From assembly GCA_023411035.1 (NCBI GenBank), contig JAEYPE010000224.1, positions 1 through 64,000 on the forward strand: 64,000 nucleotides of DNA, in the 5' to 3' direction. This DNA is from Pseudomonadota bacterium. GTDB taxonomy: Bacteria; Pseudomonadota; Alphaproteobacteria; Azospirillales; Azospirillaceae. Below are positions 37,907-45,748 of this stretch, in pieces. The number at the start of each line of letters is the position of its first letter. The stretch's first letter is position 1. A program made the translations under genes and the position numbers. Below the pieces are notes generated by a model. That model did no database searches. It worked only from the letters and a program-made list of their open reading frames with translations, and was not told the origin of the DNA.

Positions 37907-39376
37907 ATGCCCGATTCATCCCGCCTCGCCCCGCTTCCCATCGGCTCCACCGGCGCGCCGCCGCGCCCCAGCTTGCTGCGCCATCTGCTGCCCCCCGCGG
38001 CGCTGACGCTGGGGGCAGCCTGGGTGGCGGCGCAGCGGTCCTGGCTGTCCGGCCACATCGCCCCCGTCGCGGGCGCGATGGTGGCGGATGCGCTGGCAAC
38101 GGTGCTGGCCGCGGCGGCGTGGCTGGGCGCCGCGTGGCTGGGGTCGCGGGTGATCGACCTCGTGGTGGCGCGCAACGCCCGCGCCACGCCGATGCCGCGC
38201 CTGCTGACCGACCTGCTGCGCGCCTTCCTCTACGGGCTGGCGGTGCTGGGCATCCTGGCCTTCGTGCTGGGGCAGCCGGTGACCGGGCTGGTCGCCACCT
38301 CCGGCGTGGTGATCGCCGTTCTGGGCTTCGCGCTGCGCAACATGATCGCCGACATCTTTTCCGGCATCGCCCTGAACGTCGAGCATCCCTACCGCATCGG
38401 CGACTGGGTGGAGCTGACCCCCGGCGTGATCGGGCGGGTGGACGAGATCAACTGGCGCGCCACCCGGCTGGTCACCCTGGAAGGCACCGCACTGGTGGTG
38501 CCGAACGGGTTGGCGGCGGGCAACCGCATCACCAACTACAGCCAGCCCGGCGCCGGATTCCGCGCGGCGGTGCCGGTCACGCTGGACGCCGAGGTGCCGG
38601 TGGCCCGCGCCAGGCGGATCATCCTGTCGGCCATCGTCTGCTGCGACGGCGTGCCGGCGGAGCCGCGGCCCGACGTGGTGGTGGAGGCCATCACCCTGAA
38701 CGGCGTCACCTACCAGGCGCGCTTCTGGGTGGCGGACTTTTCCCGGCTGGCCACGACCCGCGACGCCGTGGCGACCACCATCCTGGAGCATCTGGCCCGC
38801 GCCGGGCTGGAGCCGGCCAACCCCAAGCAGGAGATGCGCCGCCGCAGCAGCCGCCCGCCGCCCTGCTCGACGCTGGGGCTGGGCCGGGACCTGCTGTCCC
38901 ATGTGGACCTGTTCGCCGCCTTCCGCCCGGAGGAACTCGACGAGCTGGCCTCCGGCATGCACCTGCGCCACGTCACCGCCGGGGAGGCGGTGGTGCGCCA
39001 GGACGAGACCGGCACGTCCCTGTTCCTGGTGGCGGAAGGGGCGCTGGACGTGCGCGGAGCTTTCGCGGGTCGGACGCTACTGCTCGACCACATGGGGCCG
39101 GGCGACGTGTTCGGGGAGATGTCGCTGCTGACCGGCCAGCCGCGCAGCGCGTCGGTGATCGCCAACACCGACGCCGTGGTCTATGAGTTGGACAAGGAAA
39201 CGCTCGACCCCATCCTGCGCCGCCGTCCGGAGCTGGCCGCCCGGCTGGCCGACCTGATGGGCCTGCGCCAGCGCCGCAACGACGCCCACCGCCGCGCCAG
39301 CGCCTCCGCCGCCGTGACGCCCGCCGCGACGGAGCACGACCTGCTCGCCCGGCTGAAGACCTTCTTCAGCCTGTGA
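37907..39376 (+). CDS. MscS-type channel with C-terminal cyclic-nucleotide-binding domain
   Basis: The 489-residue protein has about four membrane helices (25-150), an MscS pore and beta domain (GVVIAVLGFALRNMIADIFS, HPYRIGDWVELTPGVIGRVD, VPNGLAAGNRITNYS), and a C-terminal CNB domain (about 325-440) with VRQDETGTSLFLVAEG and GDVFGEMSLLTGQPRSASVI. This is the architecture of MscK/bCNG-type channels gated by cAMP rather than tension. The phosphate-cassette GEMSLLTGQPRSA has the Arg that contacts cyclic nucleotide phosphate. It faces the cyclase cluster and ends four bases from the convergent DUF2336 gene. Confidence 0.9.
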   Translation: MPDSSRLAPLPIGSTGAPPRPSLLRHLLPPAALTLGAAWVAAQRSWLSGHIAPVAGAMVADALATVLAAAAWLGAAWLGSRVIDLVVARNARATPMPRLLTDLLRAFLYGLAVLGILAFVLGQPVTGLVATSGVVIAVLGFALRNMIADIFSGIALNVEHPYRIGDWVELTPGVIGRVDEINWRATRLVTLEGTALVVPNGLAAGNRITNYSQPGAGFRAAVPVTLDAEVPVARARRIILSAIVCCDGVPAEPRPDVVVEAITLNGVTYQARFWVADFSRLATTRDAVATTILEHLARAGLEPANPKQEMRRRSSRPPPCSTLGLGRDLLSHVDLFAAFRPEELDELASGMHLRHVTAGEAVVRQDETGTSLFLVAEGALDVRGAFAGRTLLLDHMGPGDVFGEMSLLTGQPRSASVIANTDAVVYELDKETLDPILRRRPELAARLADLMGLRQRRNDAHRRASASAAVTPAATEHDLLARLKTFFSL

Positions 39377-39379
39377 TGG

Positions 39380-40546
39380 TCAGTTCAACGGAGAGAAGGG
39401 CATTCCCGCCTGCGCCATCGCCTTTTCGATGACCTCCGCCGAGGTCTGGTTGAACAGTTGCAGCAGCAGATCGTCGATTTCCCGGTCCTGGCTGTTGCCG
39501 CAGGCGTCGAACAGGGTGGCGATGGCCTCCGTCTGGAAGCGCTCGCGCCCCTCATCCCCGCCCCGGTAGTCCAGCGCCTTCGCCACCGCGATGGCGACGC
39601 GGAAGGGCTTCAGCAAGGTGAAGGACAGGCCGGCCTTGGCGAACAGCCCCTTCAGCGCGTGCGGCCCGCCGTCCCAGGCGAGTTGCCGGGCGTTTTCCAG
39701 GCGCAGGTTGGCGCGCACGGCGATGCCGGCGTCGAACAGCGCGATCTCCCCGGCGCAGAGCGCGCGGAACAGCAGCGGCGCGGTCAGCCGCCCGCGGATC
39801 AGCAGATGCCGGGCCAGAAGCTCCACATCCGCCTCCCGCGGGGTCAGCGGCTTCAGAAGGAGCAGGGTCACCGCCTCCCGCGCGCGCTCCACCAGAATGC
39901 CGATCAGGCGGGGGTTCAGCCGCTGGGTGCGGATCAGCCGGTTCCGGATTTCCTCCGACACGAACAGGATCAGCTTTTCCACCACCGCCGCCGACAGGTC
40001 GGGCCGCGCCGCCATGGCCTCGTTCACCGTGGCGACGCCGCCCCAGCGGTCCAGAACGCTGTGCAGGGACGGTTCCGGGATCACCGCGCCCCGGTTGCGC
40101 AGAAGCTCGGTGATGACGATGACGTTGCCGTTGCGCACCAGCGCCTCGGACACCGCGGGCGGGACGGTGCGGCGCCCGGCGATGGCAAGCTCCTTCGCCG
40201 GGCGCCGTTCGCTCAGGATGTCCAGCAGCACCCCTTCGCTGAGCTTGTCCGCGTGGCGCAGGATGGGAAAGGCCACCCGGTCCACGTCGCGGGCCAGCTT
40301 CTCCGCCAACGGCTCCGTCAGCAGGGAGGAGTTGTGGATCTGCCACGCCACCGCCTCGCGCACGGCGGTCACCGCGTCGGCGGCGAAGCGTTGCAGGATG
40401 TCCAGCGCCAGCGCCCGTTCCGTGTCGGCCAGTTCGCCCGCTTCCAGGTCGCGCACCAGACGGGTCATGGTGTCGATGCGCGCCTGGGCGTCGGGCGCCG
40501 CCAGCAGTCGTTCGACGTCCTTCTGGCTGAGGGACCGCTTCGGCAT
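39380..40546 (-). CDS. DUF2336 domain protein
   Basis: A 388-residue, helical, repeat-like protein matching the alphaproteobacterial DUF2336 family: LSQKDVERLLAAPD at the start and ILRHADKLSEGVLLDIL in the middle. Family role is unknown; HEAT-like repeats suggest a scaffold. Downstream of the MarR-type gene, with a 31-base gap, so probably co-transcribed with it. Confidence 0.82.
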   Translation of the reverse strand: MPKRSLSQKDVERLLAAPDAQARIDTMTRLVRDLEAGELADTERALALDILQRFAADAVTAVREAVAWQIHNSSLLTEPLAEKLARDVDRVAFPILRHADKLSEGVLLDILSERRPAKELAIAGRRTVPPAVSEALVRNGNVIVITELLRNRGAVIPEPSLHSVLDRWGGVATVNEAMAARPDLSAAVVEKLILFVSEEIRNRLIRTQRLNPRLIGILVERAREAVTLLLLKPLTPREADVELLARHLLIRGRLTAPLLFRALCAGEIALFDAGIAVRANLRLENARQLAWDGGPHALKGLFAKAGLSFTLLKPFRVAIAVAKALDYRGGDEGRERFQTEAIATLFDACGNSQDREIDDLLLQLFNQTSAEVIEKAMAQAGMPFSPLN

Positions 40547-40577
40547 GCGCTGTGTCTTCCGGAACCGCCGCTCGGGA

Positions 40578-41156
40578 TCAGTATTCCGGTGTATCGTAGC
40601 GGATCAGATCGCTCCACGCCCGCTCCAATCGGCGCAACGTGCGGTAGGTCGTCTCCAAATCCGCCGCCTCCTCGTCGGAACGGATCAGCGCCTCGCTCCG
40701 GACGGCCTCCAGCCCGCGCAGCGCCTCGCACAGCCGCAGCCCGCGTTCGGACAGCCGCAGCCGCGCCGTGCGCCGGTCGCGCTGCGAGGCGGAACGATCC
40801 ACATAGCCCGCCTCCACCAGATGCTTCAGATTGTAGGAGGCGTTGGAGCCGAGATAGTAGCCGCGCTCCAGCAGGTCGCGCACCGACAGTTCCTCCCCGC
40901 CGATGTTGATCAGCATCAGGGCCTGTCCGGGGCTGAGATCGTCGATCCCGATGCGCGCCAGTTCCATCCGCAGCACGTCCAGGAACCGCCGGGTCATGCT
41001 TTCGATGATGCGGCCAAGGTCGGTGTAGACGGCTGGCACGGTCGTGGAAACGGCGGGGCGGCCCGAAACGGCGTCTTCCGGCCCGGCTGGCGGCCCTACT
41101 GGCGGCCCGGCTGGCCGCGCGGCTGGGGTCGGCTGCTGATTGGCGGCGGCGCTCAT
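40578..41156 (-). CDS. MarR-family winged-helix regulator, LdtR-like
   Basis: The 192-residue protein has a Pro/Ala-rich N-terminus (to about residue 38) followed by a MarR-type winged helix: LSPGQALMLINIG, LSVRDLLERGYYLGSNASYNLKHLVEAGYV, and the wing RDRRTARLRLSERG. The GYYLGSNASYN stretch is like LdtR, the alphaproteobacterial regulator tied to L,D-transpeptidase and osmotic stress. No transpeptidase gene is in the window. MSAAANQ at 41156 is the most upstream reasonable start. Confidence 0.85.
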   Translation of the reverse strand: MSAAANQQPTPAARPAGPPVGPPAGPEDAVSGRPAVSTTVPAVYTDLGRIIESMTRRFLDVLRMELARIGIDDLSPGQALMLINIGGEELSVRDLLERGYYLGSNASYNLKHLVEAGYVDRSASQRDRRTARLRLSERGLRLCEALRGLEAVRSEALIRSDEEAADLETTYRTLRRLERAWSDLIRYDTPEY

Positions 41157-41425
41157 CGCGATACTCCCGCTTTGAAATGAACCTTCATGATGGGGCGTCG
41201 TTCCGATTCCGAACGGTGGACGGTTCGCGCGTCCTTCTGCCGCAAGAATGAAAAGATTTTAGCTTAATTAGTCGAAACAATGATGGGACATGCGGCCCTG
41301 CGTTCCGGAACCGCCCTTCCCAGCGCCTGTTGCTCCCCTGTCCCAGCACGCGACAGGAGCCCGACGATGCCCCACCCCGCACGCCGCCCCGACGCCGCGC
41401 ACGCCTACCGTCGGAGGGCCCGCTG

Positions 41426-42391
41426 ATGCGCAGCGGGTTGGCGCTCGCCGCCGGTCTGCTGGCCGGCCTGTGGCTGGATACCAACCGGCGCACCAACCGG
41501 GCGGAACGCACACACCCGCCGGCTGGCCGCTTCATGGATGCCGGCGGCACGCGCCTGCATTACCTGGACCGCGGACCGAAGGACCGCGCGGCGCGGCCCG
41601 TGGTGTTCCTGCACGGAAACGGCACCACCGCCGACGACTGGGCGCTGAGCCTGCTGGACGAGGCGTCGCGGCGCTGGCGCTGCGTCTGCTTCGACCGGCC
41701 CGGCCACGGCTACAGCGAGGCGACGCCGCGGCGCGACGCCGGCCCCGCCGCCCAAGCGGCGCTGCTGCGCGGCGCCGTCCGCAAGCTTGGGCTGGAGCGT
41801 CCCATCGTCGTCGGTCATTCGCTGGCCGGGGCGGTGGCGCTGGCCTGGGCGCTGGATTTCCCGGAGGAGGTCGGCGGTCTGGTCATCCTGTCGGCCTTCA
41901 CCCACCCGGCCCCACGGCTCGACTTCATCCCCTTCATGGGACCGGCCATTCCCGCGGCCGGACCGCTGCTCAGCCACACCGTTCTTCCGCCGGTGGACCG
42001 GCTGATCCTGCCGGCGCTGATGCGCCGCGTCTTCGAGCCGAACCCCGTGCCGCCCGGCTACGACCAACTGCCCCCGGATCTTCTGCTGCGCCCCACGCAG
42101 TTGGAGGCCGCCGCCGAACAACTGGCCGCGCTGATCCCCGGCGTGGCGGCAATGGCGTCCCGCTATCCGGAAATCCGTTGCCCAACGTCCATCGTCGCGG
42201 GGGAAGAGGACCGCATCGTCGATCCGCACGCCCACGCGGCGCCCCTGCACGACGCGATCGGGGGATCGACCCTGCATCTTCTGGCCGGGACCGGCCATAT
42301 GCCGCACCACGCCCGCCCGGACGCGGTGCTTGCCGCCATCGAACGGGCGGAGCGTGCCATGGAGGTCGAGCCGGTCCACGCGGCTACATGA
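41426..42391 (+). CDS. Alpha/beta hydrolase
   Basis: The 321-residue protein has an N-terminal hydrophobic segment (4-18), then an alpha/beta-hydrolase core: oxyanion HGNG, nucleophile Ser in VVGHSLAGAVAL, acid in AGEEDRIVDP and catalytic His in GTGHMPHH. The substrate is unknown. ATG 41426 is preceded by GGAGGG. It is a single-gene unit divergent from the LdtR-like gene. Confidence 0.88.
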   Translation: MRSGLALAAGLLAGLWLDTNRRTNRAERTHPPAGRFMDAGGTRLHYLDRGPKDRAARPVVFLHGNGTTADDWALSLLDEASRRWRCVCFDRPGHGYSEATPRRDAGPAAQAALLRGAVRKLGLERPIVVGHSLAGAVALAWALDFPEEVGGLVILSAFTHPAPRLDFIPFMGPAIPAAGPLLSHTVLPPVDRLILPALMRRVFEPNPVPPGYDQLPPDLLLRPTQLEAAAEQLAALIPGVAAMASRYPEIRCPTSIVAGEEDRIVDPHAHAAPLHDAIGGSTLHLLAGTGHMPHHARPDAVLAAIERAERAMEVEPVHAAT

Positions 42392-42538
42392 GTCTGCCTT
42401 CCTGATTCGGCGACCGGGGATTGCGACTCGAAAAAAACGACTCGCGGCGACTCGGGTGAGCGATGGTTAACAATTTGGTTACGATCCGGGACTAACCTTT
42501 GGCCATCGCACACTTTCAGCGCCTCAAGGATTCCGCCG

Positions 42539-42874
42539 ATGTCCATGGCCGCCGACGTTGACACCATCGAACGCACGTCCATCGTCGCTTACACCCTCCT
42601 CAACGAGCTGCACGACGTGCTGGCTCTGCCCAAGGCGCCCGATGACGTGACGCTCGGCATCCTGATGGGGCTGTCCATGTTCATGGACGACAAGGTGGGC
42701 CCGATGCGCTCCAAGCGTCTGATGTCGGAGGCCCCGACCATCGTCCTGAAGACCGACGCCCACGTCACCGCCGACCAGATGCAGCGGATCATGCCGGTGC
42801 TGCGCGCCTTCGGCGATCACCTGAAGGACATGCGCGCCAAGGCCGCCCGCCCGGTGGACGACACGGTCGCCTGA
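42539..42874 (+). CDS. Conserved-looking hypothetical protein
   Basis: A 111-residue soluble protein, predicted helical, with features ERTSIVAYTLLNELHDVLAL and ILMGLSMFMDDKVGPMRSKR. I cannot assign a family. AAGGA lies 8 bases before ATG 42539. A well-formed terminator follows at 42939, so it is probably expressed alone. Confidence 0.7.
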   Translation: MSMAADVDTIERTSIVAYTLLNELHDVLALPKAPDDVTLGILMGLSMFMDDKVGPMRSKRLMSEAPTIVLKTDAHVTADQMQRIMPVLRAFGDHLKDMRAKAARPVDDTVA

Positions 42875-42890
42875 CCGGCATTCCCTTTTT

Positions 42891-42932
42891 CCGATTGCGC
42901 CCTTTATCCGATTGCGCCCTTTATCCGATTGC
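42891..42932. repeat. 17-bp tandem repeat, about 2.5 copies
   Basis: CCGATTGCGCCCTTTAT occurs at 42891-42907 and 42908-42924, plus a partial CCGATTGC to 42932. It lies just before the terminator hairpin of the hypothetical gene and is probably a slippage duplication. Confidence 0.85.
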
Positions 42933-42938
42933 AATGAT

Positions 42939-42967
42939 AAGGCCCGGCCCGCAAAGGCCGGGCCTTT
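42939..42967 (+). terminator. Terminator hairpin of the 42539 gene
   Basis: AAGGCCCGGCC pairs with GGCCGGGCCTT around CGCAAAG, followed by TTCG. Stem strength is high but the U-run is short. Confidence 0.75.
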
Positions 42968-43081
42968 CGCCGTTCGGGACCCCGGCTTGACCAATTCGGC
43001 AATTCGGCGGATGCTGAACACATTCGTCCACCGGAGGTTCACAACCGGCGGGCAGGATGCAACGCAGGGGCGGCTTCGGCC

Positions 43082-43408
43082 ATGGAACCGCTTTTCGGGG
43101 ATTGGGTCTGGACACTGGCCATCGCGGCCCTTCTGGCGGGCGCGACGATCAGCGTCATCGTTCTGGCCGCCGTGGGCTCGATCCGCCGCAGCGTGAACGA
43201 AGGCGGCGCCCGGCAGTCCCAGCAGATTCGCAAACTGGCGGAGAACGTCGCCACCCTGAACGCCCAGCGGCAGGCCGCCGAGTTGAGCATCCAGCAGTTG
43301 ACCGAGGCGAACCGCAAACTGGCGGAGGAGGTCGCGGCGCTGGGTGAACGGCTGCGCGACGCGGACTCCGCCCCCCGTATCTCAGGCACCGCAAGGCTTC
43401 TTCATTGA
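43082..43408 (+). CDS. Small membrane-anchored coiled-coil protein
   Basis: The 108-residue protein has one N-terminal membrane helix (about 8-32, IAALLAGATISVIVLAAVGS) and a continuous coiled coil (about 36-95) rich in Gln, Ala and Leu. I do not recognise a family. The stop overlaps the methyltransferase start (TTGA), suggesting co-expression. Confidence 0.7.
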   Translation: MEPLFGDWVWTLAIAALLAGATISVIVLAAVGSIRRSVNEGGARQSQQIRKLAENVATLNAQRQAAELSIQQLTEANRKLAEEVAALGERLRDADSAPRISGTARLLH

Positions 43409-44256
43409 CCACGCCAATGTCTCCCGACGGCCCCATTTCTCCTGATGGCAATGCCGAGCGCGCCCGCTGGACCGCCAGCGCCCAAGCCTGGGACCGCTGG
43501 GCCGATCCCATGGCCGATCTGGCGGACAAGCTGAACCAGCCCCTGCTGGACGCCGCCGGAGTGATGGCGGGCGACCGGATACTGGACCTCGCCTCCGGAG
43601 CCGGCGAACCCGCGCTGAGCGCCGCGCGCCGCGCCGGGCCGGGCGGGCTGGTGGTGGGCAGCGACCTCGTGCCCGGCATGATGGCCGGCGCCCTGCGCCG
43701 CGCGGCGGATATGGGGGACGGATCACGCCCGGTCTTCGCCGCCGCCGACATGACCGCCCTTCCCTTCGCGGCGGGAGCCTTCGACCGGGTGACCTGCCGG
43801 TTCGGGATCATGTTCGTCCCCGACGTGGCGGCGGCCCTGGCCGAGTTGCGGCGCGTGCTGCGCCCGGGTGGCGCCGCGGCCTTCATGGTCTGGGGGCCGC
43901 GCGCCGGCAACACCCTGTTCGATCAGGTGGGCGATGCCGTCGCCGCCCAACTGGGAGAGGACCGCAGCCTCGACCCGCTGTTCCGCTTCGCCGCCCCCGG
44001 CACGCTGGCGGAGACGATGCGCGCCGCCGGCTTCGCCAGCGTGACCGAGACGGACATCACCCCCGTCCGCAAGGCGCCCCGCGGCCAGCCCTTCTGGCGC
44101 GCCACCCTGGACATGAGCTTCGGCCACCGCCTGCACGGCCTCGCGCCCGAGCGGCGCACCACCCTGGAGGCCGAGGTCGCCCGCCGCTTCGACGCCCTGG
44201 CGACCGGCGAGATCGTCCCCCTGCCCGCCCACGTCCGCATCGTCGCCGGCACATAG
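43405..44256 (+). CDS. SAM-dependent methyltransferase
   Basis: Class I methyltransferase of 283 residues resembling the UbiE/Methyltransf_11 group: ILDLASGAGEPALSAARRAG (SAM-binding motif I), the DMTALPFAAGAFDRVTCRFG acidic and post-I motifs, and ELRRVLRPGGAAAFMVWG. The substrate is unknown; the similarity to quinone methyltransferases is general. TTG 43405 overlaps the previous stop and has AAGG upstream; ATG 43417 is the alternative, four residues shorter. Confidence 0.85.
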   Translation: MTTPMSPDGPISPDGNAERARWTASAQAWDRWADPMADLADKLNQPLLDAAGVMAGDRILDLASGAGEPALSAARRAGPGGLVVGSDLVPGMMAGALRRAADMGDGSRPVFAAADMTALPFAAGAFDRVTCRFGIMFVPDVAAALAELRRVLRPGGAAAFMVWGPRAGNTLFDQVGDAVAAQLGEDRSLDPLFRFAAPGTLAETMRAAGFASVTETDITPVRKAPRGQPFWRATLDMSFGHRLHGLAPERRTTLEAEVARRFDALATGEIVPLPAHVRIVAGT

Positions 44257-44301
44257 CAATTCCCTCCCCTGCAAAGCGGGGGAGGGTCAGGGAGGGGGCA
44301 A
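44257..44301 (+). repeat. REP-like palindromic repeat
   Basis: CAATTCCCTCCCCTGCAAAG followed by CGGGGGAGGGTCAGGGAGGG. It is nearly identical to 33616-33660 and lies right after the methyltransferase stop. From here to 44711 the only open frame of note is the small one at 44364. Confidence 0.85.
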
Positions 44302-44363
44302 CACCTCTCCACCTCGACGACGCGCCCAAAAGCCGCATTAACCGCGCCCGTGCCTTTATTTGG

Positions 44364-44507
44364 ATGGTACGCGCCAACGGAATTCATCCGTCCGGCATCC
44401 AAAAGGAGGTGACGCGCTTAAGAAAGTTCCTAAAGCGGTTCCGATACTTCTGGTTCCGGATGAAATTCGAGTTCGAAGCCGGCTTCAACCGGGGCCGTCC
44501 TCGCTGA
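44364..44507 (+). CDS. Possible very small basic, aromatic-rich protein
   Basis: An open frame of 47 codons whose second half (LRKFLKRFRYFWFRMKFEFE, then AGFNRGRPR) is dense in Arg, Lys, Phe and Trp, suggesting an amphipathic membrane-active or nucleic-acid-binding peptide. The GGAGG at 44403-44407 would suit an internal start poorly, since it touches the GTG there. Composition is unlike random GC-rich sequence. No family recognised; this could be a remnant. Confidence 0.3.
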   Translation: MVRANGIHPSGIQKEVTRLRKFLKRFRYFWFRMKFEFEAGFNRGRPR

Positions 44508-44711
44508 GGACCAAAGGGCGAGGCCGGGAAACCGGTTTCGCCTCCAGCGAACGGAAGGCGCGCCACCTCTTTGCTCCATAAACTACCACAGCCCTCGAAA
44601 CCGTCAAACGCCGTAAAAAGGATAAAACGGAGTCGGCGCACGGTGAGCGATACCGCCCCTCCCTCACCATTCAGTGGGTGCATCATGCTTGAAACATAAA
44701 CATAACGAAAT

Positions 44712-45479
44712 CTATTTTCTATTCCGCAACAAGACAACCGCTTTTCTGAGAATAGATGATATAAATGCACTGCACGACCCATAAAATGATAACGTCATAT
44801 CTTTATCAATAGTGTACTTGTCTCCAACCTTTAGTATGCTATGCGGACATTTCCGAACAAACTCACTATCAACAACACCTCTTCTATGTAAAACAATATT
44901 TCTCATTGCACACAACTCCGTAAGGATATCAATTTGACAATCAGTCAAAATCGGAGAAAGCTCCAAAACATCTAATATCGATTGATATCTCCTTACTACA
45001 TTCTCATCATCAACAGCATTTTCTACAGCGCGGAACAGTCTTTTGTAATTTCCAAATTGAGAGAAATTTGCGTTTTGCTTGAACCTTATATCTTTAAATC
45101 TTTCATGGAGCTTTTCGATTGTTGATGGGTGCTTTATTAAATAATTAACGAAAATATCTTCCACTAATGTTTCGATTGAAACCCAGAATCCTATTGCACA
45201 ATGCGTACGTGACTTTGGGAATCCTTTATCATTCTCTTCCAAAGCTAGACTTAACTGATCTGATACATCCTTCATAAAATCTATGAACGGAGCATCATTC
45301 ACAGGACACGCTTTAATTCGTGGATTGATAGCAGATAAAACACAGATCGCCATAATACCTTTCTCAGTTAGACCAATCACCTTCATCTCTTCAACCAAAT
45401 TCAGCAAACTGTCTGAAATAGGGTCAAGAAGCCAACCAGCCACATCCTCAGAACAACCATCGACGGAATTACCGTTCAT
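44712..45479 (-). CDS. AT-rich orphan gene with HEPN-type R-x4-H motif
   Basis: The 255-residue protein is encoded by strikingly AT-rich DNA compared with every neighbour. The C-terminal half contains MRNIVLHRRGVVDSEFVRKC, in which Arg193-Asn-x3-His198 matches the R-x4-H catalytic signature of HEPN ribonucleases, followed by a basic stretch and VGDKYTIDK, like HEPN proteins of the RiboL-PSP/MAE and ApeA-like groups. No N-terminal domain is recognised. No partner antitoxin is evident in the same island. A likely role is toxin or phage defence, by inference only. Codon use (AAT, ATA, AAA) suggests recent transfer. Confidence 0.75.
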   Translation of the reverse strand: MNGNSVDGCSEDVAGWLLDPISDSLLNLVEEMKVIGLTEKGIMAICVLSAINPRIKACPVNDAPFIDFMKDVSDQLSLALEENDKGFPKSRTHCAIGFWVSIETLVEDIFVNYLIKHPSTIEKLHERFKDIRFKQNANFSQFGNYKRLFRAVENAVDDENVVRRYQSILDVLELSPILTDCQIDILTELCAMRNIVLHRRGVVDSEFVRKCPHSILKVGDKYTIDKDMTLSFYGSCSAFISSILRKAVVLLRNRK

Positions 45480-45748
45480 GCTCTTACTCGCTCATTCGCA
45501 ATATTTTTCATTTGCGCACAATCCAGCTAAATAGCGCCACACTTATGCCGCAACCATTTTTCAATTATAAATTGCCTAATATTATCAAGAGCCACCTTCA
45601 TAGCTCGTCAAACCCTTCTTGTTCGCCAAATTCTGTTAAACAAAGCAAAGCATACCTCAATAGCGCGCAACATCATCGGAAAAATATTCTATAATAGTTT
45701 GCTCTCCGTTATACCGCCACGCGTAAAAGCCTATACACTCCGCGTCCC
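45480..45748. other. AT-rich non-coding part of the island
   Basis: About 270 bases with low GC, probably holding the promoter of the HEPN-like gene on the minus strand; no transposase, integrase, or clear terminal repeats are visible. GC content returns to normal at about 45720, just before the helicase start. Confidence 0.6.

Noticed and set aside
44640..45730. AT-rich island as a prophage or integrated plasmid
   Set aside because: No integrase, transposase, tRNA, attachment-site repeat or phage gene is seen; only one gene and about 1 kb are involved.
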